Shown: positions 28,794 to 38,397, counted from the first letter of the stretch. The stretch is DNA of 64,000 nt from a gamma proteobacterium symbiont of Stewartia floridana (GCA_003676145.1 NAUB01000022.1:274990-338989); one strand, 5' to 3'. Notes: a model not told the origin generated them from the sequence alone. Numbers and translations: made by a program.

Positions 28794-29518
28794 GTACACC
28801 GGAAGCTCAAGCCATCCAACCGTCCACGCCGACGGGCCCGATGATTCGCACCCTGATGGGAATCGCCATGTTGTCGGGTTTTCTGGTGGTACTCACCTAC
28901 CAGCTGACCAAACCGATTATCGCGGAAAACCAGCGGCGCGCCATCGAGACCGCGGTATTTCAGGTGATCCCGGGTGCGGTTGCCCGACGTGATTTCCTGG
29001 TCACTGAATCTGCGGTGACGCCAGTCAGCCCGGATGGTCCCACTGAGGGGGTACTGGTCTACGCGGGTTACGATCAACAGGGCAACCTGAAAGGTGTTGC
29101 CGCCAAGGCCGGCGCTCAGGGCTATGCGGATATGATTCACCTGCTGTATGGCTACGATCCCGATTGTGAATGCGTCCGTGGGATCAAAGTGCTCAAGCTG
29201 GCAGAAACCCCGGGGCTGGGTGACAAAATCATCACCGATGCCAACTTTGTCGCCAACTTTGATGCACTGGAGGCAAAGCTGAATGCGGCCGGCGACGCAC
29301 TGGCCAATGAGATTGTCACCGTCAAAGCGGGCACCAAACAGAACCCTTGGGAGATTGATGCAATATCCGGTGCGACCATCTCCGCAAAAGCGGTGGGCAA
29401 GGCGCTGAATCAATCCACTCAGCAATTACTGCCCCAGTTGATGCCACACATTGATGTGATACGCAATGCGCCACCGCCGCCAAGCGAACCTGAAACACCG
29501 GACAACGGGACGCAGTGA
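28790..29518 (+). CDS. rnfG: Rnf complex subunit G
   Basis: Membrane-anchored FMN-binding subunit facing the periplasm, related to NqrC. 242 residues, with one N-terminal membrane segment (about 20-42) and the FMN attachment motif SGATISAKAVGKAL (Thr196). LAETPGLGDKI is the usual family sequence. A proline/glutamate-rich tail follows. ATGA overlap with rnfD. Confidence 0.95.
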   Translation: MSTPEAQAIQPSTPTGPMIRTLMGIAMLSGFLVVLTYQLTKPIIAENQRRAIETAVFQVIPGAVARRDFLVTESAVTPVSPDGPTEGVLVYAGYDQQGNLKGVAAKAGAQGYADMIHLLYGYDPDCECVRGIKVLKLAETPGLGDKIITDANFVANFDALEAKLNAAGDALANEIVTVKAGTKQNPWEIDAISGATISAKAVGKALNQSTQQLLPQLMPHIDVIRNAPPPPSEPETPDNGTQ

Positions 29519-29602
29519 AGAATGCCTGATTTAATTGATCATGCGCAAAGTAAGACCGAGTCCGATTGATTGACAATAACTGAATTGAACTAACTGATAA
29601 CC

Positions 29603-30247
29603 ATGGCGAAAAAACAAGACAACACCATCACCTGGGACACCTTCAGTGAAGGTTTGTGGCGTGAGAATCCTGTGTTTGTCATGCTGCTGGGCATGTGCCC
29701 GGTACTGGCAGTGACCAACTCGGCAATCAATGCCCTGGCGATGGGTATTGCGACACTTTTCGTACTGCTCGCCTCAGGCACTTTGATCTCGCTGCTGCGC
29801 AACAGCATTCCGAAGCAGGTGCGCATCGCCACCTACATCGTCATCATCGCCACCTTCGTCACCATTGTCGACTACACCATCCAGGCGATCTCCCTGGATC
29901 TCTACAATGCACTGGGCGCATTCATCCAGCTGATCGTAGCCAACTGCATGATACTGGGCCGGGCCGAGGCCTACTCTTCCAGGAATCCGCCTTTGAAGTC
30001 GATCGTCAACGCCACCGGCATGGGACTGGGCTTTACCCTGGCCCTGCTCTGCCTTGGCGTGGTGCGCGAGATCCTTGGTGCCGGCAGCTTGTTCGGCATC
30101 GATCTGTTCGGCCCCAGATTCGAACCCTGGGTGGTGATGGTGCTGCCCGCCGGCGGCTTTCTGGTACTGGGTGCCTGGCTGCTGCTGTTCGAGTGGCTGA
30201 AGCAGCGCAAATCCGAGACTGAACTGAATCCGGCGGCAGAATCATGA
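29603..30247 (+). CDS. rnfE: Rnf complex subunit E
   Basis: Integral membrane subunit of 214 residues, related to NqrD. Six hydrophobic segments are visible. Family motifs include GLWRENPVFVMLLGMCPVLAVTN, IQLIVANCMILGRAEAYSS and KSIVNATGMGLGFTLAL; the cysteines in CPVLA and NCMIL match those thought to hold an intramembrane Fe-S site in Rnf/Nqr. ATG at 29603, 84 bp after rnfG. Confidence 0.95.
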   Translation: MAKKQDNTITWDTFSEGLWRENPVFVMLLGMCPVLAVTNSAINALAMGIATLFVLLASGTLISLLRNSIPKQVRIATYIVIIATFVTIVDYTIQAISLDLYNALGAFIQLIVANCMILGRAEAYSSRNPPLKSIVNATGMGLGFTLALLCLGVVREILGAGSLFGIDLFGPRFEPWVVMVLPAGGFLVLGAWLLLFEWLKQRKSETELNPAAES

Positions 30248-30332
30248 ACGACAGAATCGATCAGATGAAATTGGTTCAGATCCCTGCAGGCGGTTGCAGC
30301 CCGCTCTCCTCAAACATCATTAAGTGACCACG

Positions 30333-30914
30333 ATGGCGACAGAAACCCTAAGCTTTATCTTTCTCAACGCGGTACTGGCAAACAACTTTGTACTTGCCCT
30401 GTTTCTCGGCCTGTGCCCGTTCCTCGGTGTCTCGGGAAAGATCAATACCGCCGTACCAATGGGCCTGGCAACCCTGTTCGTAATGCTGGTCAGTTCAGTC
30501 TGTGCGTTTCTGATCAATGAGGTGCTGGTCGCCTTTGAGATTGAATTCCTGCGCCTGATCGCCTATATCGCGGTGATCGCCAGTGCCGTACAATTGGTGG
30601 AGATGACTCTGAAAAAATTCAGCCCTGCCCTGTTTCGCTCATTGGGCATCTTTCTGCCGTTGATCACCACCAACTGTGCGATCCTTGGTCTGGCCCTGTT
30701 CCAGACATTCAAGGAGTACAGTTTCCTGCAATCCCTGGTCTATGCACTGGGCGCCGGAGTCGGTTTTATCCTGGCGATCCTGCTGATGGCCGGTCTGCGC
30801 GAGAAGCTTGAGCTTTCGACCATGCCGAGCATCACCCAGGGTGCCGCCGTGAGTCTGATGCTGGGTGGTCTGCTTTCACTCTCGTTCATGGGCTTTGCCG
30901 GACTTGGAGGTTGA
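30333..30914 (+). CDS. rnfA: Rnf complex subunit A
   Basis: Integral membrane subunit of 193 residues, the same length as E. coli RsxA, and partner of RnfE. Motifs: NAVLANNFVLALFLGLCPFLGVS and ITTNCAILGLALF, with the paired cysteines implicated in an intramembrane cluster. ATG 30333 is preferred to a GTG three codons upstream, as it gives the family's usual N-terminus. In this cluster rnfA is last, not first as in the usual rnfABCDGE order. Confidence 0.95.
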   Translation: MATETLSFIFLNAVLANNFVLALFLGLCPFLGVSGKINTAVPMGLATLFVMLVSSVCAFLINEVLVAFEIEFLRLIAYIAVIASAVQLVEMTLKKFSPALFRSLGIFLPLITTNCAILGLALFQTFKEYSFLQSLVYALGAGVGFILAILLMAGLREKLELSTMPSITQGAAVSLMLGGLLSLSFMGFAGLGG

Positions 30915-30918
30915 TACG

Positions 30919-31116
30919 ATGCTCGACTATCTCATCGCCATGACCGTGATACCGATTCTGTTGTTGGGCTGGTTGATCGTCCAGTCCATCACCCGACGCT
31001 TTTCTAAACTGCATCCTGAGTTTGGTCCTCATAAGGAAGAGGGCACAGGCTGTGGTAAAAGCTGTCTGTGCAGCGGAAACAGCTGCCAACGTCAAGGAGA
31101 CCACCTCAGAGGTTAA
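30919..31116 (+). CDS. Small single-pass Cys-rich membrane protein of the rnf cluster
   Basis: A 65-residue protein with one membrane segment (about 4-23, [18 protein letters not shown]) and a cysteine-rich tail ([15 protein letters not shown]: five Cys within 15 residues). GGAGG at 30906-30910 gives a strong ribosome-binding site, and it starts 4 bp after rnfA. Its architecture, one helix plus a Cys cluster, recalls NqrM (DUF539), the maturation factor that supplies iron for the NqrDE centre. Since RnfA/E are homologous to NqrD/E, a similar assembly role is likely but unproven. Confidence 0.75.
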   Translation: MLDYLIAMTVIPILLLGWLIVQSITRRFSKLHPEFGPHKEEGTGCGKSCLCSGNSCQRQGDHLRG

Positions 31117-31120
31117 AACA

Positions 31121-33532
31121 ATGACTGATCCATCCAATCAATCCACAAGCCGAGGGCAAGCGGTGAATGAACAAATAATCTGGTTTGAAAACCTGAAAAT
31201 GCATGATGTCGATCAGGTCGGCGGTAAGAACGCATCTCTTGGTGAGATGATCAGCGGTCTTGCCGATGCCGGCGTCTCCGTTCCCGGTGGCTTTGCCACC
31301 ACAGCCCATGCCTATCGTGAGTTTCTGCAACACAACCGCCTTGCGGAGCGAATCGACCCGCTGTTGCAGCAGCTCGATGTGAGCGATGTCACGGCACTGG
31401 CGGAAGCGGGCAAGACAGTGCGTGAATGGGTGGTCGAAGCCGAGTTTCCGGAAGAGCTGGAGAATGCTGTCACCGCGGCCTACAAGAAGCTGGTGGGTGA
31501 TGCAGAGGAGGTTCCCTCTGTCGCGGTGCGCTCCTCAGCGACGGCTGAAGACCTGCCCGACGCCTCCTTTGCCGGACAGCAGGAGACCTTTCTCAACGTA
31601 CAGGGTCTGGATGACGTAATGATCGCGATCAAAGAGGTATTCGCCTCTCTGTACAACGATCGAGCCATCTCCTATCGCGTTCACCAGGGATTCGCCCATG
31701 AGGATGTGGCACTCTCTGCAGGCATCCAACGGATGGTGCGCTCCGACGTCGGCTCAGCCGGGGTCATGTTCACCCTCGACACCGAATCCGGTTTCAAGGA
31801 TGCGGTATTCATCACCAGCTCCTACGGCCTGGGTGAGACCGTGGTACAGGGTGCCGTCAATCCCGATGAATTCTATGTGCACAAAGGCAATGTGGAAGCC
31901 GGCAGACCCGCTATTCTGCGCCGCAACCTGGGCAGCAAGGCGATCAAGATGGTCTATGGCCAGGAAGGTGAGGAGCGGGTCAAGACGGTCGATGTGGAAC
32001 CACAGGATCAAACCAGTTTCTCCCTCACCAGCGAGCAGGTCGAGAGCCTGGCCCAGATGGCGATCACCATCGAGAAACACTACCAGCGTCCGATGGACAT
32101 CGAATGGGGTCTGGACGGTACCGACGGCCAGCTCTACATCCTGCAGGCACGTCCGGAAACTGTAGAGAGCCGGGTCGACACCGCCTCCGTCGAGCGTTTC
32201 AAGTTGGAACAGAGAGACGGCAAAGTGCTGGCTCAGGGTCGCGCCATCGGACAGCGTATCGGCAGCGGCGTCGCCAAGGTGATTGCGGATGCCAGTGAGA
32301 TGGCCAAAGTGGAAGCCGGTGATGTGCTGGTTACCGATATGACCGATCCTGACTGGGAGCCGGTAATGAAAAAAGCGTCGGCGATCGTCACCAACCGGGG
32401 CGGTCGCACCTGCCATGCGGCGATCATCGCCCGCGAGCTGGGCATCCCCGCGGTGGTCGGCTGTCATGATGCGACGGAGAAGCTCCAGGAAGGCCAGGAG
32501 GTGACGGTCTCCTGTGCGGAAGGGGATGACGGCTTCATCTATGAGGGTCTGCTGAAATATTCGGTCACCCAGGGTGATGTCACCAGTCTGCCGGAAGCAC
32601 CGGCCAAGATCATGATGAATGTGGCCAATCCGAGCCGCGCCTTCGCCTTCAGCCGAATTCCCAATGGGGGTATCGGTCTGGCCCGGCTGGAGTTCATCAT
32701 CAACACCACCATCGGTGTCCATCCGCGCGCACTGATGGAGTTCGACAAACTGCCTGAGGATATCAAGGCGGCCGCACAGAGCCATATGAACGGCTATGAC
32801 GATCCGGTGGGGTTCTATGTGGAGAAGCTGGTGGAAGGCATCTCTACCCTGGCAGCCGCATTCGAGGGCAAGCCGGTCATCGTGCGCATGTCCGACTTCA
32901 AATCGAATGAGTACGCAAACCTGATCGGCGGCAAGCTCTATGAGCCCTCCGAAGAGAATCCGATGATCGGTTTCCGTGGTGCTTCGCGCTATATCTCCGA
33001 GAGCTTCAGATCCTGCTTTGAGCTGGAGTGCCGCGCCCTGAAACGGGTTCGCGAAGAGATGGGCTTCAGCAATGTTGAGATCATGATCCCCTTCGTCCGC
33101 ACCCTGGATGAAGCCGCTGGCGTGATCAGCCTGCTGGAACAGAATGGCCTGAAACGGGGTGAAAACGACCTGCGTGTCATCATGATGTGCGAACTGCCAT
33201 CCAATGCGGTGTTGGCAGAAGAGTTCCTGGAGTACTTTGACGGCTTCTCCATCGGCTCCAACGACATGACCCAGCTGACCCTGGGACTGGACCGGGATTC
33301 CGGGCTGGTTGCCGGCAGCTTCGATGAGCGCAACCCGGCGGTCAAGCGGATGCTCAGTATGGCAATTCAGGCCTGTAACAAGGCGGGCAAATATGTCGGT
33401 ATCTGCGGTCAGGGACCATCCGATTACCCCGACCTTGCAGAATGGCTGGTGGAGCAGAAGATTACCAGTGTATCCCTGAACCCTGACACGGTTGTCGATA
33501 CCTGGAGGCTGTTGACCGGCTTGAGTGACTAG
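31121..33532 (+). CDS. ppsA: Phosphoenolpyruvate synthase
   Basis: Cytosolic enzyme converting pyruvate + ATP to PEP + AMP + Pi. About 803 residues, full length. N-terminal ATP-grasp domain ([38 protein letters not shown]), the phosphohistidine domain with the catalytic His in [21 protein letters not shown], and the C-terminal PEP/pyruvate barrel ([48 protein letters not shown]). The ATG at 31121 with GAGG upstream decides the start, 4 bp after the small Cys-rich gene. Its place in the rnf/nifJ operon couples pyruvate made by PFOR to PEP. Confidence 0.96.
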   Translation: MTDPSNQSTSRGQAVNEQIIWFENLKMHDVDQVGGKNASLGEMISGLADAGVSVPGGFATTAHAYREFLQHNRLAERIDPLLQQLDVSDVTALAEAGKTVREWVVEAEFPEELENAVTAAYKKLVGDAEEVPSVAVRSSATAEDLPDASFAGQQETFLNVQGLDDVMIAIKEVFASLYNDRAISYRVHQGFAHEDVALSAGIQRMVRSDVGSAGVMFTLDTESGFKDAVFITSSYGLGETVVQGAVNPDEFYVHKGNVEAGRPAILRRNLGSKAIKMVYGQEGEERVKTVDVEPQDQTSFSLTSEQVESLAQMAITIEKHYQRPMDIEWGLDGTDGQLYILQARPETVESRVDTASVERFKLEQRDGKVLAQGRAIGQRIGSGVAKVIADASEMAKVEAGDVLVTDMTDPDWEPVMKKASAIVTNRGGRTCHAAIIARELGIPAVVGCHDATEKLQEGQEVTVSCAEGDDGFIYEGLLKYSVTQGDVTSLPEAPAKIMMNVANPSRAFAFSRIPNGGIGLARLEFIINTTIGVHPRALMEFDKLPEDIKAAAQSHMNGYDDPVGFYVEKLVEGISTLAAAFEGKPVIVRMSDFKSNEYANLIGGKLYEPSEENPMIGFRGASRYISESFRSCFELECRALKRVREEMGFSNVEIMIPFVRTLDEAAGVISLLEQNGLKRGENDLRVIMMCELPSNAVLAEEFLEYFDGFSIGSNDMTQLTLGLDRDSGLVAGSFDERNPAVKRMLSMAIQACNKAGKYVGICGQGPSDYPDLAEWLVEQKITSVSLNPDTVVDTWRLLTGLSD

Positions 33533-33538
33533 TGTGAA

Positions 33539-33563
33539 GCGGGGAGACCGTCGGTCTCCCCGC
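33539..33563 (+). terminator. Strong hairpin between ppsA and ppsR
   Basis: Perfect 11-bp stem GCGGGGAGACC / GGTCTCCCCGC with a 3-nt loop, followed by CACCTTTCTCC. It is probably a partial terminator or RNA-stability element that lowers ppsR expression relative to the upstream genes. Confidence 0.65.
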
Positions 33564-33601
33564 CACCTTTCTCCATCAGCGTAGAGTCATCTGAAATCCC
33601 A

Positions 33602-34411
33602 ATGAAACGCACTGTCTATTTTCTGGCCGACCATACCGGTATCACTGTCGAAGCGATGGGGCGCTCACTGCTGAGTCAGTTCGACGGTTTTGAATATGAG
33701 ACCGTGCATTGGCCGTTCATAGACAGTCTGGATAAGGCCCGCCGGGTGGCTGAGCGGATCAACCACACGACCATCGAATCGGGACAGAAACCGATCGTCT
33801 TCACCACCCTGGTGGATCCCTCGATCCGTGACTACTTCAAAACCCTGGATGTACCGGTGATGGATTTCTTCGAAACCTTCACCACCCGCCTGGAAGAGGA
33901 GCTGGGACTACCCTCCTCCCACGCCCTGGGGCAGTTCCATACCACCAAGAACGGTCGCGCCTATGACCAGCGTATCCACGCGGTCAATTTCGCTCTCAAC
34001 AATGACGATGGTGCGATTACCAAGAACTATGAGACAGCCGACCTGATTCTGGTTGGTGTCTCACGCAGCGGCAAAACCCCGACCTGCCTCTTTTTGGGCC
34101 TGCAGCACAGCGTCCTGGCCGCCAACTACCCGCTCACGGATGATGATCTGCACAGCGACCTGCTGCCGAAGATCCTCTCCAAGTACAAGGATAAGCTGTA
34201 CGGTCTGACCATCGACCCACATCAACTGCAGCGTATCCGCCAGGAGAGACGCCCGGACCGGCGCTACTCCTCTCTTGAACAGTGTAAAATGGAGGTCAAA
34301 CTGGCTGAGGGCCTGTTCAAGCACTACAACATCCCCTATCTGGAGACCACCTCCATGTCGATCGAGGAGATCTCAGCGAGACTGATTCAGCACATCAAAC
34401 GGGTCGCCTGA
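33602..34411 (+). CDS. ppsR: PEP synthase regulatory protein (kinase/pyrophosphorylase)
   Basis: Bifunctional DUF299 regulator that inactivates PpsA by ADP-dependent threonine phosphorylation and reactivates it by Pi-dependent dephosphorylation. 269 residues with the P-loop-like GVSRSGKTPT near 152 and the family start YFLADHTGITVEAMGRSLLSQF. It lies directly downstream of its target. Assignment rests on strong motif match and location. Confidence 0.95.
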   Translation: MKRTVYFLADHTGITVEAMGRSLLSQFDGFEYETVHWPFIDSLDKARRVAERINHTTIESGQKPIVFTTLVDPSIRDYFKTLDVPVMDFFETFTTRLEEELGLPSSHALGQFHTTKNGRAYDQRIHAVNFALNNDDGAITKNYETADLILVGVSRSGKTPTCLFLGLQHSVLAANYPLTDDDLHSDLLPKILSKYKDKLYGLTIDPHQLQRIRQERRPDRRYSSLEQCKMEVKLAEGLFKHYNIPYLETTSMSIEEISARLIQHIKRVA

Positions 34412-34571
34412 TCGATTAAACCGGCGCTGCTCTTCAAGCTGATCGATAATATCGACAGGGTCTACGACAGCGTGAGTAAATAGGGTTATAATCTCGCTCC
34501 CGGATTGCCCTGAAATCCTCTTTAAAACCAATATAAACATCCCACTCCACTGACTATATTGGATTATTGTC

Positions 34572-36017
34572 TTGTTAAACTGGTTGGTTCGACTATTTCG
34601 TAAAGCACCTGTACCGATCTCCATCAAATGGACGATCTATATCGGCACCCTGATCACCCTGGTCATGGGCGTTCTCGGCTGGTTTCTGATCACCCAGCAG
34701 ACCAGCTTCCACATGCGCGAAGTGAGAGGCTTCGGTGAGGTGCTGGTTGAACAGCTGGCCCACTCGGCGAGCGAACCCCTGCTGGCGGAAGACCAGTTCA
34801 ACCTGCAGGGCCTGGTCAGTCGTCAGACTCAGAATGACAATGTGGTGGGTGCGGCCATCGTACCTTCGGAAAAGCCCTGGGTGATCTCGGGCAATGTCCC
34901 CCATCAGCTGCCGACCACGGAGGAGCTCACGCCAATGATCTGGTCCTGGCGGGATGAGCAGAACACCCGGCATCCGGCAATCACCTTCTTCAGCCCCATC
35001 CATTTTCGGGATGTCATCGCGGGACACGCTGTGATCACCCTGGATCGGGCCTTTCTCGACCGCAACCAGAAACGCACCATTCGTATTATCAGTTTCGCCA
35101 CCATCGGCCTGATCCTGATTGCCGCAATTCTCTCCTATGTCCTGAGCAAGCGCCTCAGCCGACCGATCACCCTGCTTGCCCAGGCGGGCCATCAACCGGA
35201 AGCGGGGATGCTGATCTCCCAGGGGGATGAGGACCGAAAGGATGAGATCGGACAGGTCTACGCCCACTTCGAGCGGATGTCTGCCGGGATGCTGGAAAAA
35301 CGCCAGGTGGAGGATGCCCTCTCCCGCTATGTCTCACCGGTGGTGGCGGACAAGATCCTCTCCAATCTCTCCCAGCCCCGTCTCGCCAACCAGGAGATGG
35401 AGGGCAGCGTGCTATTCTGTGACATCGTGGGTTTCACCCAACTGTCGGAAGATCTGCCGGCGGATGAGGTCGCCTCGCTGCTGAATCTCTATCTCGGTGC
35501 GATTGCCGATGCGGCCCATCGCTGTCGGGGGGTGGTGGATAAATTCATCGGTGACAGTGCTATGATCCTATTTGGCGTCCCCGAAGCGGACGACGAGCAT
35601 GGCCAACAGGCCGTTCGATGCGCCTGGCTGATCCAGGCCCTGGTGCGCCATATCAACAAACAGCGCCGGCAAGAGGGAAAAGAGCCGATTATGCTGCGTA
35701 TCGGAATCAACAGCGGTGTCATGCTGGCCGGCAATATCGGGATTCCCGACCGGCTGGAGTATACCGTGGTTGGAGACAGTGTGAATCTGGCCTCGCGACT
35801 CTGTGGTGCCGCTCCGGCCGATGGCATAATGATGAGTGAGACCACTGCGGAGTTTCCTGGAGTCAATGAGATGGTTGAGCTGCACCGACAGCCGGAACTG
35901 AAAATCAGAGGCAAAAAAAATCGGGTTTCTCCCTCCATCGCGGGAACACCGTCGCGAGAATTTGGTCAATGGTTGATGCGCACCATGGCCCATATCCTGA
36001 ACAAACACCCTGGATGA
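34572..36017 (+). CDS. Class III adenylate/guanylate cyclase, membrane-bound
   Basis: A 481-residue two-pass membrane cyclase. Membrane segments at about 20-42 and 176-196 flank a periplasmic sensor region; a HAMP-like linker (LSKRLSRPITLLAQAG) leads to the class III catalytic domain with FCDIVGFTQLSEDL (metal Asp), GVVDKFIGDSAMILFG (second metal Asp) and LRIGINSGVMLAGNIG...YTVVGDSVNLASRL. The lysine/aspartate pattern fits an adenylate cyclase. The start is a TTG at 34572 with only a weak site (GGAT) upstream, so the N-terminus is not certain. Its stop overlaps the next start (ATGA), so it is coupled to the repeat lipoprotein. Confidence 0.88.
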   Translation: MLNWLVRLFRKAPVPISIKWTIYIGTLITLVMGVLGWFLITQQTSFHMREVRGFGEVLVEQLAHSASEPLLAEDQFNLQGLVSRQTQNDNVVGAAIVPSEKPWVISGNVPHQLPTTEELTPMIWSWRDEQNTRHPAITFFSPIHFRDVIAGHAVITLDRAFLDRNQKRTIRIISFATIGLILIAAILSYVLSKRLSRPITLLAQAGHQPEAGMLISQGDEDRKDEIGQVYAHFERMSAGMLEKRQVEDALSRYVSPVVADKILSNLSQPRLANQEMEGSVLFCDIVGFTQLSEDLPADEVASLLNLYLGAIADAAHRCRGVVDKFIGDSAMILFGVPEADDEHGQQAVRCAWLIQALVRHINKQRRQEGKEPIMLRIGINSGVMLAGNIGIPDRLEYTVVGDSVNLASRLCGAAPADGIMMSETTAEFPGVNEMVELHRQPELKIRGKKNRVSPSIAGTPSREFGQWLMRTMAHILNKHPG

Positions 36018-36943
36018 AGTCTTCACTGACCCTAATTACAGTCTGTATCTGTCAGTTACTGCTGAGCGGATGCCAGCTGCTGCAGCCAAGAGAGACCCCT
36101 GCACCGGTCAAAGATGATTCGCTTGAATACAGCCGGCAGCTGGTCGCCAAAGGGCGCTACAGTGAGGCCATCCAGCTCCTCAATCAGGCCAGCGTAGGCA
36201 CAAAAAAGAATCAGAGCTACATTCAGGAGCTGAAAAACCTGCGTGGACAGCAGAAAATCGTCGAGGAGGAGCTGAACGATCAGCTGCTGATCAGCAACAC
36301 CTCGGCACTGAAAAATCAGCTGCCGATCCTGGTGAAGCTGACCAAGTCCAGCGACAACCCCCAATACCTGCAACTGCTGGAGCAGACCCAGGCGCAACTG
36401 CAGAGTATGCGCCTCGCCCTGTCAGACTGCGGTTGGCGACACTACAAGCGGAATAATGCACTGGCCAAGGATTGCCTCAGTATCGCGCTCTCACTGAAGC
36501 TGGACGAATCGGATCAAAACCTGATGGACCACCTGCTGAAGGAGCAGAGCGAAAGCAAGAAGGCACTGGAGAAGAAAGAGAAATCCGCCCGCCAGAAGCG
36601 CTGGAAAGAGAAGCTGGACAAGCGTCTGGCGGAAGCCAACCGGCTGCTGGAGAGTGGCCAGCTGCGGGATGCCAAGCACGCTCTGCAGAAAATTCTCAAA
36701 GATGTACCGAAAAACAGCCGTGCCAAAGAGATGCTGGCGAAGGTCGACCGGCAACTGCAACGCTATATCGACAATCTTCTGAGTGCGGGAGACCGGCTCT
36801 ACCGGGATGGTGAAATCGAAAGCGCAAAGGCAACCTGGCGGGCGGCACTGGCGCTCGATCCCCAGGACCAGCGGGCACGGGAGAAGATTCAACGTGCCCA
36901 GCGGGTATTGAACAATCTGGAAAACCTGCGCAAAACCAACTGA
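36014..36943 (+). CDS. TPR-like repeat lipoprotein
   Basis: A 309-residue lipoprotein (lipobox LSGC, about Cys18). It is predicted mostly helical, with TPR-like pairs near 40-55 (YSRQLVAKGRYSEAIQLLNQ), 210-245 (ANRLLESGQLRDAKHALQKI) and 255-290 (LYRDGEIESAKATWRAAL), and a highly charged coiled-coil stretch at about 180-210. The ATG at 36014 overlaps the cyclase stop by 4 bp. It probably serves the cyclase or an envelope assembly as a scaffold; no specific family recognised. Confidence 0.8.
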   Translation: MKSSLTLITVCICQLLLSGCQLLQPRETPAPVKDDSLEYSRQLVAKGRYSEAIQLLNQASVGTKKNQSYIQELKNLRGQQKIVEEELNDQLLISNTSALKNQLPILVKLTKSSDNPQYLQLLEQTQAQLQSMRLALSDCGWRHYKRNNALAKDCLSIALSLKLDESDQNLMDHLLKEQSESKKALEKKEKSARQKRWKEKLDKRLAEANRLLESGQLRDAKHALQKILKDVPKNSRAKEMLAKVDRQLQRYIDNLLSAGDRLYRDGEIESAKATWRAALALDPQDQRAREKIQRAQRVLNNLENLRKTN

Positions 36944-36988
36944 CGCTCAAATCCCACAATTGCAGTGGGCGCCCGCCCCCCAATCCGC

Positions 36989-36994
36989 TATAAT
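36989..36994 (+). promoter_or_regulatory. -10 box TATAAT before the candidate RNA
   Basis: A perfect TATAAT with a GC-rich discriminator (CGCGCGG) just downstream, which places a start of transcription near 37001. No good -35 box is visible at 16-18 bp, so the promoter may rely on an activator or on other elements. Confidence 0.4.
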
Positions 36995-37000
36995 CGCGCG

Positions 37001-37134
37001 GTTTGACGATCCTGACACCTCTATAACGGGCCCCACCGATCTCCCTCCCAGATCCGGATATCAGGGCCGGCGGTTTAGAAATCAGAGTGGCAGCCGATGA
37101 ATAGTAGCTCTCAGGTGCGGATCGTCCTATTTTG
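37001..37134 (+). ncRNA. Candidate structured small RNA
   Basis: The stretch after the TATAAT can fold on itself. GACGATCC (37005-37012) pairs with GGATCGTC (37119-37126), and CACCT (37016-37020) with AGGTG (37113-37117). Inside, GGCCC (37029-37033) pairs with GGGCC (37064-37068), enclosing GATCT/AGATC around a pyrimidine loop CCCTCCC. A CCTATTTT follows the closing stem. It does not match 4.5S, 6S, tmRNA, RNase P or common riboswitch cores I know. It could be a free small RNA or the leader of the DUF3943 gene 130 bp downstream. Confidence 0.4.
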
Positions 37135-37212
37135 AGACTGACTGGCTGGACCACAGGGAGTGGTCGCCAAAATAGCCAATGACATCCACAATCGAGCCGG
37201 GCGATTGGATTA

Positions 37213-37229
37213 GTGTTAACAGGCCCTAG
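37213..37229 (+). repeat. Short dispersed repeat, copy 2
   Basis: GTGTTAACAGGCCCTAG preceded by ATTGGATTA, upstream of the DUF3943 gene. It shares nine preceding bases with copy 1. Confidence 0.6.
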
Positions 37230-37262
37230 ATTTTCCGGGTATTACAAGGATTTCTGGCATCT

Positions 37263-38189
37263 ATGCAGAGTGCAATCAGACAAGCAGACATGAAAGGTGC
37301 CATGAGTCGACTGATTATCCTGATCATTAGCCTGCTCTCCTGGGGTACGGCGAACAGTTCAGAGTGGTTACCAGAGAGCCCGGTCTCATTCTATGAGACA
37401 GAACTGCAGCGCACTACGCTGTTTCAAACCACCCGCCTCGCCACATTGACCAGCAACGTCATCCTCGACAGCAGCGAACCGCCCCCTGAACGACCCTACG
37501 GTTACGGCAGAGAGCTTGGAGACACCAGTCCGGCAGACTACCCAGGGCTGCGTAAGGATGCAGGATACTTCTTCGGTTACCAGTTCTTTATTGTCGGTCT
37601 GCTGTATGTACTTCCGGAAGAGATCTCCGCCTGGACCGATGAGCAGAAAGAGGAGTACACGGTCAACAAGTGGTGGGATAACGTCACCCATCCCCGCTGG
37701 GATCCCGACGAGTGGTACATCAACTACATCCTCCACCCCTACTGGGGTATGACCTACTACACCCGGGGTAGAGAGCGGGGCCTCAGCGAGACCGGCGCAT
37801 TCTGGTACTCGTTCACCCTCTCCTCGATCTATGAGTTTGGCCTGGAAGCCCTGTTCGAACCTGTCTCGATCCAGGACATGATCTTCACTCCCGGTCTCGG
37901 CTCTCTGCTCGGTTGGTATTTCGAAGACACCCGCCGGGAGATCAAAAGTCAGTCGAGCTACAGTTTCTGGGATCAGACCGTGCTTGTCCTCACCGACCCT
38001 CTGGGCACCCTCAACACCATTGTGGATGGTTGGATCGAAACCGACAGTGAACTGGAACTACGCTCGTTCTACCGCAGCCCCAGTTTCGGTATCTACGACG
38101 ATCGGGACTGGAACAGCCCATACAGGCAACGCATCGACCCCCTGATCAACGACTATCTCGGATTGCAGCTAACGGTTCGCTGGCGATAG
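37263..38189 (+). CDS. DUF3943 family envelope protein
   Basis: A protein of up to 308 residues with a signal sequence (hydrophobic RLIILIISLLSWGTANS, cut likely after about residue 31). The body is rich in Trp/Tyr/Asp and has the DUF3943-like part KWWDNVTHPRWDPDEWYINYILHPYWGMTYY, SIYEFGLEALFEPVSIQD and TPGLGSLLGWYFE. Family members are thought to be envelope proteins of unknown function. Three in-frame ATGs (37263, 37290, 37302) compete; AGGA near 37248 slightly favours the first. Confidence 0.75.
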   Translation: MQSAIRQADMKGAMSRLIILIISLLSWGTANSSEWLPESPVSFYETELQRTTLFQTTRLATLTSNVILDSSEPPPERPYGYGRELGDTSPADYPGLRKDAGYFFGYQFFIVGLLYVLPEEISAWTDEQKEEYTVNKWWDNVTHPRWDPDEWYINYILHPYWGMTYYTRGRERGLSETGAFWYSFTLSSIYEFGLEALFEPVSIQDMIFTPGLGSLLGWYFEDTRREIKSQSSYSFWDQTVLVLTDPLGTLNTIVDGWIETDSELELRSFYRSPSFGIYDDRDWNSPYRQRIDPLINDYLGLQLTVRWR

Positions 38190-38202
38190 TTTATTAGTTT
38201 CA

Positions 38203-38397
38203 GTCCGCAAATGAACGCGAATGAACGCAAATTGTCGCTAACGTTTGTTGTGGGATTGGGGCATATTACTCAAGCCACAAATGGACGCCACCACCATCAA
38301 TGCTAGTCAGCCATATTTCATGATGAGTCAGATCCAGCTCCAAACAGGATTGCAATTCGCGATTCTTATTTGCGTTTATTCGCGTTCATTTGCGGAC
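38203..38397. repeat. Palindromic intergenic element A
   Basis: Thirty-base arms (38203-38232 and 38368-38397) are near-perfect inverted repeats built from the ~10-bp period GCGAATGAAC / GCAAAT. About 135 bp of ordinary sequence lies between. The same architecture recurs at 43485, 48004 and 63118, and as a half at 41019. Confidence 0.85.

Noticed and set aside
30324..30332. GTG start for rnfA
   Set aside because: It adds three residues not seen at the family N-terminus; the ATG at 30333 gives exactly the E. coli length.
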